From contig NZ_CP134605.1 in NCBI RefSeq assembly GCF_031844685.1, positions 5,019,001-5,083,000 on the forward strand: a stretch of 64,000 nt of DNA, given 5' to 3'. The stretch's first letter is position 1. Every line of letters starts with the position of its first letter. The notes under the pieces were generated by a model that saw only the letters and a program-made list of their open reading frames with translations, ran no database searches and was not told the DNA's origin. A program made the translations under genes and the position numbers. This DNA is from Streptomyces sp. ITFR-21. Its GTDB lineage: Bacteria > Actinomycetota > Actinomycetes > Streptomycetales > Streptomycetaceae. This document shows, in pieces, positions 35,117-44,221 of this stretch.

Positions 35117-35160
35117 AACACGCCGCCCTCGTACTCGCCACACAGGCGAGTGCGGGGGCG
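35117..35160 (+). terminator. Probable imperfect hairpin after the XRE fusion gene
   Basis: An imperfect inverted repeat around ACTCGCC...GGCGAGT, with extra GC pairing outside, lies 15-55 nt after the stop at 35104. The remaining DNA to the IS4 copy at 35325 shows no gene. Confidence 0.4.
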
Positions 35161-35324
35161 TCTCTGCGCATGGTCGTATGGGCCCGGCGAGGGGAGATCT
35201 GAACTTGGGGCTACTTGACTACCCCCCGCTACGCACCCGCCAGACGGGCACGCAGCGGGCACGACCGCGCGAGTCAACGGACCGGCACCCAGTCAGGGAC
35301 GAACTCCAAGATCCCGTCTAGGTC

Positions 35325-36374
35325 CAATACCAGTGACTTAAGGTTTTGGCTGGTAGGGTGTCCGGCCGGGAGGTGCCTTGGATGCCACGGCCGGGTCAGA
35401 TCAAGCCGGAGACGGATGAGAGGTTGTCGGATCGCATCGCGGTTGGGCTGCTGACGCGGTCGTTTCCGCCGGAACTGGTGGACCGGGCGGTAGCCGAGTG
35501 CGGTCGGGAGGGGCAGCGCAATCGGCTGCTGCCGCCGCGGGTGGTGGTCTATTTCGTGCTCGCCATGTGCTTGTTCTCCGGCCAGGGCTACGAAGAGGTC
35601 GCACGGTTGCTGACCCATGGGCTTGCATGAACCCAACGCTGGTCCGGTTCCTGGCAGGTGCCCACGACGGCGGCGATCTCACGGGCCCGGGCCAAGCTGG
35701 GGCCGCAAACGCACCGACCCCGAAACGGTGCGGGTGATCGAGTACACGCTCAACGATCCCGGCCGGCCTGAGCAGGAGATCCCCTACCGGCTGATCACCA
35801 CGGTCCTCGACCACGAGGCCGCACCCGCCCTCGAACTGGCCGCGCTCTACAACCAGCGGTGGGAGATCGAGACCGCGCTCGACGAACTCAAGACCCACCA
35901 GCGCGGCCCGGCCGAAGTCCTGCGCTCCCGCTCACCCGGCGGCGTCGAGCAGGAGGTCTGGGGCCATCTGCTGGTCCACCACGCCATCCGCACCCTGATG
36001 CACGACGCCGCCCAACAAACCGGCTTGGACACCGACCAGCTCTCCTTCATCCGCAGTATCCGCCTCGCCCGCCGCCAGGTCACCGCGCAGGCGGCCTTTT
36101 CCCCCTGACCGCCTGGCAGCGGCCCTCGCCGACGGCCTCCGCGAGATAGCCGCACGCCGGTTACCCACCCGCCGCAGACGCTGCAACCCACGCGTCGTCA
36201 AACGCAAGATGTCCAACTTCGGCGTCAAACGAGACGCACACCGGCACAGCACCGGGCCTGCCAACAGCCCCGCCGAAGCCCTCGCCCTCGCCCCGCACTG
36301 GCGCACCGCCCCGATCAACCCACCGACCAAGGTCCAACGAAACCGAGACCCGATCCCTTAAGTCACTGGTATTG
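35325..36374 (+). mobile_element. IS4-family element, internally deleted inverted copy
   Basis: The terminal repeats equal those of the element at 28175-29706, but this copy is about 480 bp shorter and in the opposite orientation. The deletion removes the middle of the transposase, including both early catalytic Asp residues. The ends are intact, so it could be moved in trans by the full copy. Flanks are GTCTAGGTC (left) and AAGCTAGGC (right), again around CTAGG. Confidence 0.85.
35346..36108 (+). pseudogene. Deleted IS4-family transposase
   Basis: The first 94 codons match the full copy, then TGG GCC has become TGA ACC near 35628, creating a stop. Coding similarity continues to about 35700, jumps over the deletion, and resumes at KRTDPETVRVIEYTLNDPG until 36108, keeping the Glu motif YNQRWEIETALDELKTH. 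The 3' CCCCCTGA frameshift site is the same as in the other copy. Nonfunctional. Confidence 0.88.
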
Positions 36375-36425
36375 AAGCTAGGCTGGTCGGTCTCCGGTCC
36401 CGTGTGCAGGAAGTTGTAGGCGACG

Positions 36426-37637
36426 ATGAACGACCAGCAGGCCGCCGCCGCGCAGGCCGACCCGACACAGCTGATGGTGGAGTTCACCCACGTCCACCGG
36501 TTCCTGGACCCGGCCGAGCGGGGCGTACAGATCTGGCAGGTCCGGCTTACGGCCCAGGAACAGCCGGTGGGGACTTTCCGTGCGACTCGCGGCCTCTACT
36601 GGAAAAGTGGCAATCTGCGTGAGCGTTTGTCCGATGAGCAGGAGTTCCCGGAGGTGGTGGCCGGGCAGCTGCTGAACCCTGACGGGTCGTTCAGCGACGC
36701 GTTCGAGGCTTTCGTGGAGATGGCCGGCAGCATCTTGGTGGTGGAGCTGCTGGAGCTGGCCGAGCCCTGGGACGACGCGGCGCTGGTGGCCGGGGTGGTC
36801 GCCAGCATCATCGACCGGCTGGCGGACAACGACTGCGCCGTGGTCTTCCCGCGCGCCGATGAACCGGACGTGACCCGTTGCCAGGAGGTGCTGGCGCAGG
36901 CCGCCGCGCTGCTGAGCGCCGCGTACTTCTCCGACGAGCTGCAGATCATCGACACCGCGATGGACGCCCCGGAACAGGCCGCGAAGCAGGTGCACGAGCG
37001 TCTGCGCGGGCGCATCGCCGTTGTGGGCGCCGACTTCTGGGACGAGGACGACGAGGGCACGGGTGATGAGGACTACCCGGTGCTCACCGCCCGGTCGGCG
37101 GCGGTGCTGCGCCGTGCGCTGGAGGAGCTGTCGGAGCAGGCGTGGCGGGAGGTGGCGGCGCTGGGCCCAGAGCCGCTGGGCCCTGGTGCCGGCGGGTTGT
37201 TCGGTTCCCTGCCGCGGGTGACCTTCAACCAGGGCGGGCCGTGGCGTCGGCAGATGGCCCGTACCTTCGACGATCTGGCGGCCGACCTGGCCGACGGGGT
37301 CGAGGTCGTGCCGCGCTGTACCGGGGAGGAGATGGCGCTGCACCTGGGCATCGCCCGCGCCGAAGCGCTGACCCGCAACCGGCCCCGGCTGGTCGCCGAG
37401 ACCGTCGCGGGGCTGCCGGAGGACCGGCGGGACTTCGGCTGGGAAGCCGCCTCCGAGGAGCTGTTCCAGGATGGTGACGTGCTCATGCTGTTCGACCAGA
37501 GCCTGGACGGCATCGAGGACCCCGGCAACGAGGCCAACCAGGCCATGGGCATGGTCAACCTCGCCCCAGTGGACTGGTTCACCGCGTTCGACGACGACTT
37601 CGCCCGCGACCCCGGGCGGGGCTTCCGCCACCCCTGA
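36426..37637 (+). CDS. Hypothetical acidic protein
   Basis: ATG 36426 with AGGAAG about 12 nt upstream; 403 residues. The protein is acidic, with a stretch DEDDEGTGDEDYP near residue 205, and otherwise predicted helical. It has LYWKSGNLRERLSDEQEFPE near residue 60 and a hydrophobic helix ILVVELLELAEPWDDAALVA near 100. No signal peptide or family is recognised. A TAGGCT box at about 36379, right at the IS4 border, could be its promoter. It converges with the gene at 37771. Confidence 0.6.
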   Translation: MNDQQAAAAQADPTQLMVEFTHVHRFLDPAERGVQIWQVRLTAQEQPVGTFRATRGLYWKSGNLRERLSDEQEFPEVVAGQLLNPDGSFSDAFEAFVEMAGSILVVELLELAEPWDDAALVAGVVASIIDRLADNDCAVVFPRADEPDVTRCQEVLAQAAALLSAAYFSDELQIIDTAMDAPEQAAKQVHERLRGRIAVVGADFWDEDDEGTGDEDYPVLTARSAAVLRRALEELSEQAWREVAALGPEPLGPGAGGLFGSLPRVTFNQGGPWRRQMARTFDDLAADLADGVEVVPRCTGEEMALHLGIARAEALTRNRPRLVAETVAGLPEDRRDFGWEAASEELFQDGDVLMLFDQSLDGIEDPGNEANQAMGMVNLAPVDWFTAFDDDFARDPGRGFRHP

Positions 37638-37770
37638 CCGTCGTAGTCTGCGGGTCGGCTCGGCGCGGACAGTCCGGCATCAGGACACCCCGCCGCCCGC
37701 CGGCCTCGCGGTGCGGCAGTTCTGGGCGCGTCCCGGTCACCGCTGATGAGGCGCGGGCAAAGTGCGAGGG

Positions 37771-39300
37771 TCACCTGCCGTACTGGGGAAGGTCTTCCTG
37801 CCGCAGCGCGAGGTAGGTCTCGGGGGTTGCCGCTTCGAGGAGGCCGGGGTGCTCGGTGAGGTCGAGCGGTGGTTCCTGGGCGCTGGGCAGGAGCTGGTTC
37901 CATCGTTCGGTGTCGCCCTGGTCATAGGCGGTGCGGACCCGGGGCGCGATACGGGGGCGGGCGTCTTCCTGCTGTTCGCGGAAGACGCGCCCCTGAGCCC
38001 GGCGCCGTTCCAGCTCGGCGCCTTCATCGGCGTCCTCCTCGACGCGGACGCGGTCTTCGGCACGCATGCCGGGGGTGCGCTCCGCGATGGCCTGGTCTTC
38101 GCGGTGGAGTTGGGCGCAGGCGGCGAACAGACGTCGGGACATGCCCAGTTGCAGCTCGGTGCCGGGGATGCGGCAGGCGAGGAAGTCGTCCACGCCGATG
38201 GCCTGGGCCCATTCATAGCGGGTTGAATCATCGGCGCCGATGGCCGTCCCGCGGGCACGTATGCGTGCGGCGAGAGTTGCCTCGTCGTATTCCAGCGGGG
38301 TGGTCAGGCCGTCGCGTCGGCGCCGGCGGGTGGTGCGGTCGCTGGACAGCGCGACGGTCCGCAAGCGTGATGCCGGGGCGGAGCGCAGGGCGAGGAAGGT
38401 GAGCATCTGGGCGCGGGCGGTGCCCATGAGAGCGTCGTCGTCCTCCCCGAGGTGGTCCTCCGGCGTGCTGGGGGCACCGGGCGGGATCTTGCCACCGGGG
38501 TGGGGCAGGGGCGGGCTCCCCGGGTGATGGTCGTGGTCGACGGTCAGGAACAGATCGCCCCCGGGCTGGACCGAGGCACCGACCAGGACGCGGCGGTGCG
38601 CGTAGGCGCCCAGGATCGTGCTGCCGCCTTCGAGCTGAATCCAGCCGTCCCTGAGCCGCTTTACCCGTACGTTGCCGCCCTTGGCCTCGATGAGCCAGTA
38701 CGCGTTCTCCGCCTCGTGCCGCCCCCACAGGTCCGGCAGCTTCAGCGAAGGGTTCTTGAACAAGTGCTCCAGAGAGGGATCGGGTCCGCCGTCCTCGACG
38801 TGCCAGGTCTGGCCCAGGCCCATCAGCGAGCGGCACGCCCATTCGGCCATCGTCATACCCAGCCGATAGCCGAGAGCGTGCCGTGCGGACTGCTCGGTGG
38901 CGTATTCGTAGACCGCGTTGACCGTCAGCCGCCGCCCGGTGCTGCCCGGCAGCGGCGCCTGGGGCTTCTTGGGAACGAAGTCGTGCATGCCGATGTACGC
39001 GTACAGGGGCGCGACGCGGGCGACGAGTTCGGCGTGGGCCAGCTGCGGGACGTGCAGCAGGTTCGGTGTGACGTCGCGGCCTACTTCGGTTGCGGCCTTG
39101 AGGATCTCGCGCCAGGTGGTAGTGGGCAGGTACCAGCCGTCGTGCTCGGGGAACGCAGCGTTCGACGGCCATGGCTGGGCGGCGGCGGTACGCCACTGCT
39201 TGAAGGGGCGACTGTCCGGCCCGTCCCGGAACAGTACAGGTACGTCGATGCTGTCGGTATAGACCAGGGGCGGGGAGTCGTTGACGTGCGCAGGGATCAC
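37771..39300 (-). CDS. Putative PD-(D/E)XK-fold protein
   Basis: The 509-residue protein has LPDLWGRHEAENAYWLIEAK, with Asp190, Glu205 and Lys207 in the spacing of a PD-(D/E)XK nuclease core, followed by GGNVRVKRLRDGWIQLEGGS as expected for the next strand and basic helix. The C-terminal third is charged and helical. The rest is unknown. Such proteins act in restriction, repair or phage defence; no methylase is next to it, so solitary nuclease or defence effector is only inference. ATG 39300 start; no clear ribosome site. Confidence 0.55.
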   Translation of the reverse strand: MIPAHVNDSPPLVYTDSIDVPVLFRDGPDSRPFKQWRTAAAQPWPSNAAFPEHDGWYLPTTTWREILKAATEVGRDVTPNLLHVPQLAHAELVARVAPLYAYIGMHDFVPKKPQAPLPGSTGRRLTVNAVYEYATEQSARHALGYRLGMTMAEWACRSLMGLGQTWHVEDGGPDPSLEHLFKNPSLKLPDLWGRHEAENAYWLIEAKGGNVRVKRLRDGWIQLEGGSTILGAYAHRRVLVGASVQPGGDLFLTVDHDHHPGSPPLPHPGGKIPPGAPSTPEDHLGEDDDALMGTARAQMLTFLALRSAPASRLRTVALSSDRTTRRRRRDGLTTPLEYDEATLAARIRARGTAIGADDSTRYEWAQAIGVDDFLACRIPGTELQLGMSRRLFAACAQLHREDQAIAERTPGMRAEDRVRVEEDADEGAELERRRAQGRVFREQQEDARPRIAPRVRTAYDQGDTERWNQLLPSAQEPPLDLTEHPGLLEAATPETYLALRQEDLPQYGR

Positions 39301-39428
39301 GCCGCCACTGTCGCAGCCGCTGGTACACGAACCCGCACTTGAGTCCTAGCGTGTCAATTCCGAGCCGGCTGGAACGGGGCCCTGTCTCGCGGCAGGGCGG
39401 AGCGTTCTTGCAGTTCGCGGCAGAGGGG

Positions 39429-39462
39429 AGCAGCACGCAAGCGGCTCGTCCGCGGTGCTGCT
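39429..39462 (-). terminator. Hairpin after the seven-gene operon
   Basis: AGCAGCAC at 39429-39436 pairs with GTGCTGCT at 39455-39462, with an inner GCGG/CCGC pair. It lies 36 nt beyond the reconstructed aroE stop at 39498 and would end the minus-strand operon. Confidence 0.55.
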
Positions 39463-39497
39463 GGGCGCGTGGCCCCCGGGGTGGCGGCCGTCTGCGG

Positions 39498-40313
39498 TCA
39501 CGATGTCCGGTTCAGCGCTGCGCTGGCTGCGCGGAGCATGTCCGCGTACGGGGCGCGGGGTTGTCCGGTCTGGAGGACGACTTGGCGGGCGGCCTGGTGG
39601 ACGAGCATGGGCAGTCCGCCGATCACGGTCCTCCCTGCAACCTGAGCGGCGACCGCGCTGGGGGTGGGCTAGGGCTGGTAGGCGACGTCGAGGAAGGTTC
39701 CGGTGCCGCGGGGCCAGTGCGGTGCGAGGTGGGTGGCGGCTCCGGGCGGTACCGCGGAGATGACCAGCTCGGCGGACAGGTGGGCGGCGGTGGATTCCCA
39801 CGGGTGAAGGTCGGCGCGGATACTGATCCGCTCGGCGGCGGCGAGCAGGTGGTCGGCTCGGTCGGGGTTGCGGGCGATTACGTGGGCGTGGTCGCAGCCC
39901 AGGTGCCGGGCGGCGGCCAGGGCGGTGCCGGCGGTTGCTCCGGCGCCGATGATGGTGACCGAGGTCGCGCGGGCCACACCGGCTTCGCGGAGGGCTTGGA
40001 GCATCCCGTGCAGGTCGGTGTTGTCGCCGACGAGGCGCCCGTGGTGGACGACTATGGTGTTGGCGGTCCCCGTCTGCCGGACGGTGTCGGACGCGTCGTT
40101 CAGCAGCGGCAGGACGGCGCGTTTGAGCGGCATGGTGAGGGAGAACCCGGCCCAGCTCTCGTCCAGGCCGCGCAGGAAGCCGGGCAGGTCTTCGGGTAGG
40201 CATTCGATGGCGTGGTACGTCCAGTCCAGTCCTATCGCCTGGTAGGCGGCCCGGTGCAGGACCGGCGACAGCGCCTGGGCGATGGGGGATCCCAGGATGG
40301 CGAGGTGCTTCAC
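39498..40313 (-). pseudogene. aroE: Shikimate dehydrogenase-like (AroE), interrupted by amber codon
   Basis: From ATG 40313 the frame encodes AroE features: GSPIAQALSPVLHRAAY (shikimate-binding S-x-S region), SLTMPLKRAVLP with the catalytic Lys, GDNTDLHGM with the catalytic Asp, and IIGAGATAGTALAAA (NADP site). At codon 215 TAG (39669-39671) stands where Trp is usual after YQP. Beyond it the frame continues through GGLPMLVHQAARQ to TGA 39498, giving a 271-residue full length. Either a recent nonsense mutation or readthrough. In this operon it may reduce a shikimate-like keto compound. It overlaps the CofE-like gene by 4 nt. Confidence 0.8.
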
Positions 40314-41056
40314 GGCTGGCGCTTTGGGGCGTGGTGCAGCATGGCAGCCACGCCTTCGTCGCCGGGCTGGTAGGTGATTCCGCGCAGGACGGCGACGGGG
40401 GCGCCGCGCCCGCGCTGGCCGAGGATCAGGCCGGCTGCGGCGGCCACCAGGTCGGTCAGTGTCTCCTCCTGGTGCCTGGTCCGCCCGCCGGGCTCGGTGC
40501 GCTCGGAGACGCGCAGGGGGGTGATTCCGGCGGCGCCGATGCTGATGACGGTGGCGCCCCGGCGGTCGGCCCGGCCGTCGGAGTCGGCGATCACCACGGC
40601 GACCGTTGCCCCGCTGGAGGTGGTGAGGGCGTCGCGCAGCCGGCGGGCGGAGGCGTCGGGGTCTTCGGGCAGCAACCAGGCCCCGTCGGGCCCGTCGCGG
40701 TCGATGCCGGCGGAGGTGAGCTGGTAGCCGAGGTGGTGGCGGGCGATGATCGGGCCGCGCTCGGTGGCCAGGAAGTGGTCGCTGGATTCGTCGAGGATGA
40801 GCTGGACGATCCCGGCGGGCTTGCCCGTGCGGGCTGCCAGCTCCCGGGCCTGGGGGCCGGGGGTGACGGTGGACAGGTCCCGGTGGCGGTCCTCGGCGAT
40901 GGAGACGACCTTCGAGGCGATCACCACGATGTCGCCGTCACGCAGGCCGGCGCCCTGGCCGGTCAGGGTCGTGGTGATCGCGGTGGCGAGGTCGTCGCCG
41001 GGACGGATGGTGGGGAAGGGCTCCGCGGCGAACGCGGTGAAGGCGCTGGTGTTCAT
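40310..41056 (-). CDS. CofE-like gamma-glutamyl ligase
   Basis: ATG 41056 (overlapping the GT2 stop) gives 248 residues of the F420-0:L-glutamate ligase family: FPTIRPGDDLATAI, DIVVIASKVVSIAEDR, VIADSDGRADRRGATVISIG near the metal-binding Asp residues, and a C-terminal GRGAPVAVLRG. CofE adds glutamate to coenzyme F420-0 using GTP. No other F420 genes lie here, and the context (SAM synthetase, sugar enzymes) suggests amide bond formation in a dedicated pathway. Overlap with aroE downstream shows coupling. Confidence 0.82.
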   Translation of the reverse strand: MNTSAFTAFAAEPFPTIRPGDDLATAITTTLTGQGAGLRDGDIVVIASKVVSIAEDRHRDLSTVTPGPQARELAARTGKPAGIVQLILDESSDHFLATERGPIIARHHLGYQLTSAGIDRDGPDGAWLLPEDPDASARRLRDALTTSSGATVAVVIADSDGRADRRGATVISIGAAGITPLRVSERTEPGGRTRHQEETLTDLVAAAAGLILGQRGRGAPVAVLRGITYQPGDEGVAAMLHHAPKRQP

Positions 41057-42114
41057 GGCGTGCGGCTCCGTGCAGTTGTCGGGGCGAGGGCGGTGGCCAG
41101 AGTGGCGTGGGCGGCGGCGAGGTCCGCGGCGCGCCCGCCGGAAGGTGGGGCGGTCAGCCAGGTGCGGACGCGGTGGACGTAGGCCGGCCACAGGGTCTGG
41201 GCGGCTTGGTATGGCGTCGTCCCGGACCTGACGGCGTGCCATGCTTCGGCTACCGGCAGTGGCCACGGTGCGGCATCGTACCGGGGTTCGGCGGGGGCGA
41301 GTTCGCCGAGCGCGGCGAGCATGGACGCCAGGCGTTCGGGGGCGACCTGCCGTTCGGCGGGACGGTAACGGGCAGCGGGTCGGGCTTCTCCAGCTGGGGG
41401 CGGGGGCTGGCGGGTGGTCAGGGCGAGCAGGACGGGGACGGCCTGGTCGTAGATCCGCTGCAGGTGCGGAAAAGAAGCGGCGTGCTGCTTGGGCGCGTGC
41501 AGCGGAATGGAGCTGACGGGACCGGTGCGGGCGGCGGTGAGCAGCAGGAAGGCGTCGATGCCGTAGCCGTCGACCGCTCCGGCGAGATCCGGGGCCAGTT
41601 TTAGATCGGCAAGCAGGGCTGCGCGGACGGCCCGGGCCGGCAGGGCGAGGTCGCCGGCCAGCGGCTGGGGTACGTCGTGGCCGGTGGTAGCGGCGATCAG
41701 GGGGCGGGCCAGGTGGGAGGTGAGGTTGGCCTCGTCCCAGTAGCGGGGGTAGTCCGCGATGGCGCACCCGCCGGATTCGAGGGCGCGGTCGAGGAGGGCG
41801 CGGTACACGGCGGGGTTGGGGTTGCGGGTGTCGGTGTCGGCGATGAGGACCGGCCCGGTGCCGCCGGGCAGGTGCGTGAGGGCGTGGAAGATCTGGGTTC
41901 CTTTGCCGCGTGGGAGATCGGTCAGGCTGATCTTCCGGGCCCGGGTCGGGGTCGCGTTGAAGATCCGGGCGGTGGCGGGGTCGTCGGAGGAATCGGCGTG
42001 GACGATGACGGCCCGGTCGTCGTCCAGGGCGGTGTCGACGGCGGTGGTGACGGCGGCGATGGTGGCGGGTTCGTTGCGGCTGGGCAGCACCGCGGCTGCT
42101 GGTGGTGGGGTCAT
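41053..42114 (-). CDS. GT2-like nucleotide-sugar transferase
   Basis: 353 residues, ATG 42114 overlapping the upstream stop. The GT-A fold is indicated by AVLPSRNEPATIAAV (N-terminal strand and loop), LPRGKGTQIFHAL, VLIADTDTRNPNP with the D-x-D metal site, and a later GYGIDAFLLLTAA. The pattern resembles glucosyl- or mannosyl-glycerate synthase-type GT2 enzymes. It would attach a sugar, or possibly a nucleotidyl group, to the pathway intermediate. It belongs to the seven-gene operon. Acceptor unknown. Confidence 0.72.
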   Translation of the reverse strand: MTPPPAAAVLPSRNEPATIAAVTTAVDTALDDDRAVIVHADSSDDPATARIFNATPTRARKISLTDLPRGKGTQIFHALTHLPGGTGPVLIADTDTRNPNPAVYRALLDRALESGGCAIADYPRYWDEANLTSHLARPLIAATTGHDVPQPLAGDLALPARAVRAALLADLKLAPDLAGAVDGYGIDAFLLLTAARTGPVSSIPLHAPKQHAASFPHLQRIYDQAVPVLLALTTRQPPPPAGEARPAARYRPAERQVAPERLASMLAALGELAPAEPRYDAAPWPLPVAEAWHAVRSGTTPYQAAQTLWPAYVHRVRTWLTAPPSGGRAADLAAAHATLATALAPTTARSRTP

Positions 42115-42998
42115 GCGGTCATCTCCCGGGTGATCAGGTCGGCGGCGCTGTCCGGGTCGGGCGCATACAGGTAGAGGTAGAGGTGGTGGCCGAGGCGGGC
42201 GATCAGGTGGGTGCGCCAGCGTGCGAGGGCCGGGGTGTCGAGGGTCCAGACCGGCCCGTAGGGGGCGCCGTCCGGTCCGCTCAGCGGGGTGGGCAGCCCG
42301 GAGATCTGCCGGGCGAGGGCCTCATGGAGGCGGAGTTGCTCGTTCGCTGAGAACGGCAGGGCGTTCACGAGCAGCGGGCTGGGGACGGCCGGGTGCACGG
42401 TGAGGCGGACTACCGCGGTCAGGACGGAGGGGCCGGCGGCGAAGGGCACCAGGGGGAGGACGGGTTTGGGGGCCTGCCACTGGGCCGCGTCGCGGGGCCG
42501 TACGGCGGCGGTCGCTTTGCCGGGCCACAGCAGCAGCTCGGACCCGTGTTCGCCCATGACTGCGAGGTCGTCGCCGGCGTGGGTGAAGCCGCGCTCGCCC
42601 AGGGCGAGGGTCACGCTGGTCTTGCCCGCGCCTTTGGCCCCCAGCAGCAGCACGCCGTGGCCGCCGGGGCTGATCACGGCGTTGGCGTGCAGGGTGAGCA
42701 TCCGCTGGTGCTGGCGGGCGCGCTCCAGCGCGGTGTAGGTGGCGTAGGCCAGGGTCGCGGTGCCGGCAACCGCCCGGGTCAGGCGCAGACGGACCGCAGG
42801 CCCGGTGGCGGTGACGTCCGGGTCCCTGGTGGCGTACTCCACGATCACCTCGGAAGTTCCTGGCGAGGGTTGCTGGTGGTTGTGGTGCCAGCCGCCGGGG
42901 AGTCGGTCACCCACCGCGGCGGCCGGTGTCGTGTCCAGCCCTGCCGGAACCCTCAACGCGGCGGTGACGTGGCCGGTGGTCACGGCGCCCCGAGTCAT
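42111..42998 (-). CDS. HPr-kinase-like P-loop protein
   Basis: ATG 42998 gives 295 residues. A Walker A motif GAKGAGKTS (120-128) follows TLHANAVISPGGHGVLLL, and THAGDDLAVMG comes after, as in HPr serine kinase-related proteins. Relatives in RiPP clusters phosphorylate peptides (for example in paeninodin), and others phosphorylate free serine or small molecules. Here the substrate is unknown. Starts and stops overlap neighbours by 4 nt (ATGA), so it is translated with the SAM synthetase and the transferase. Confidence 0.75.
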   Translation of the reverse strand: MTRGAVTTGHVTAALRVPAGLDTTPAAAVGDRLPGGWHHNHQQPSPGTSEVIVEYATRDPDVTATGPAVRLRLTRAVAGTATLAYATYTALERARQHQRMLTLHANAVISPGGHGVLLLGAKGAGKTSVTLALGERGFTHAGDDLAVMGEHGSELLLWPGKATAAVRPRDAAQWQAPKPVLPLVPFAAGPSVLTAVVRLTVHPAVPSPLLVNALPFSANEQLRLHEALARQISGLPTPLSGPDGAPYGPVWTLDTPALARWRTHLIARLGHHLYLYLYAPDPDSAADLITREMTA

Positions 42999-44221
42999 GA
43001 CGGTGCCGTGCTCGTGTCGAGTTCGGCGAGCAGTTCCTCGACCGGCGCGATTCCGGGCAGGTAGCGGTGGCGCTCGACGAGGTCGGACATCCAGTCGGTG
43101 CGCTGGAACACGGCGCGGACGATGTCGGCGGCGTGGGGGTCGGGGTGGGTGGTGGTGATGTCCAGTGAGGCGGGGTCGGGGTAGCGGGAGCCGTTGGTCC
43201 ACATCACCGCGATGCGGCAGGGGCCGCTGCGGTGGGCGAGTTCGGCGGCTGCGGTGTCGGCGAGCCAGCCGCCGACCTTGCCGACGTGGTAGGCGGGGTT
43301 CTTGCCGAACAGGGCTTCGTTGCCCGCCTGCTGGCCGGGGGTGATCAGCCCGGAGCGGGCGTTCCCGCGGCCGACGAGTCCGTCTTCGCCGTAGTCGATC
43401 GCCGATCCGGACACGGTGAAATACTGGCCGGCCAGCGGCCCGGTCGGGGTGTTGCGGGTGTTGCAGACCACGGTGACGGGGCCGGGCAGGCGCTTGGACA
43501 GCTCCGCGGTCAGCTCGCCGGCGGTGTGGGTGACCGCGTCGTGGAGTTCGGCTGCCGAGGACAGGTGGCCGGGCAGGGCCGGCACGCAGGTGGTGACCGT
43601 GAACATGGTGCCGTCCCGGACGACCAGGGCCTTGATGTCGCTGCCCGCCCAGGGCTCGCGGCGGAACCATGCTTCGGTGAGCAGCGCTGTCGTCTCGGCC
43701 GCGGTGCGCGGGGCGGTGCCGACCAGGAACGCGGTGTCGTTGGAGTACGGCGCGGTGCGCTCGGGCAGGTCGGCCAGGGTGCGGGGCGCGAACCAGTACG
43801 GGAACTTGGAGGAGTCCGTGGTCTGGTGCACGACGGTGTAGGTGATGCGGTCGAAGCCGGGCAGCGCGGCGCGCAGTTGGTCGGTGGCGGCCTGCTCCAG
43901 GATCTCGCGCACCGGCAGGGCGCGGCCGGCGAAGGTGGTGGAGATCCGCCCGCCGAACACCACCCTGACGGGGCGGTCGTAGACGCCGTCGCTTTCGCCG
44001 AACCGGGCCCGGCCGCCCAGGACGGCGACCTTGTCGAGGTTGTGGTGCAGCACGGCGCCGAACTCCCGCAGGCAGTAGGCGCTGTAGTAGAGGGAGGCGC
44101 GTTCGGCTATCGCGTCGGCCAGGGTGTCGGGGTGGCCGATGCCCTTGCGTTCGACGACCTCGACCTGCTGTTCACCGGGAAGCACGGGCCGGGGAGAGGT
44201 GGTGGGCGGTGCGGTAGACAT
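42995..44221 (-). CDS. Archaeal-type S-adenosylmethionine synthetase
   Basis: ATG 44221; 408 residues. The sequence fits the archaeal AdoMet synthetase family rather than bacterial MetK: VERKGIGHPDTLADAIAERA, HHNLDKVAVLGGRARFG, PYSNDTAFLVGTAP, GRGNARSGLITPGQQAGN and GKNPAYHVGKVGGWLADTAA. Streptomyces already have MetK, so a second, unrelated enzyme in an operon suggests dedicated SAM supply or a changed substrate (a methionine or nucleotide analog). It overlaps the oxidoreductase gene by 50 nt and the HPr-kinase-like gene by 4 nt. Confidence 0.88.
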   Translation of the reverse strand: MSTAPPTTSPRPVLPGEQQVEVVERKGIGHPDTLADAIAERASLYYSAYCLREFGAVLHHNLDKVAVLGGRARFGESDGVYDRPVRVVFGGRISTTFAGRALPVREILEQAATDQLRAALPGFDRITYTVVHQTTDSSKFPYWFAPRTLADLPERTAPYSNDTAFLVGTAPRTAAETTALLTEAWFRREPWAGSDIKALVVRDGTMFTVTTCVPALPGHLSSAAELHDAVTHTAGELTAELSKRLPGPVTVVCNTRNTPTGPLAGQYFTVSGSAIDYGEDGLVGRGNARSGLITPGQQAGNEALFGKNPAYHVGKVGGWLADTAAAELAHRSGPCRIAVMWTNGSRYPDPASLDITTTHPDPHAADIVRAVFQRTDWMSDLVERHRYLPGIAPVEELLAELDTSTAPS

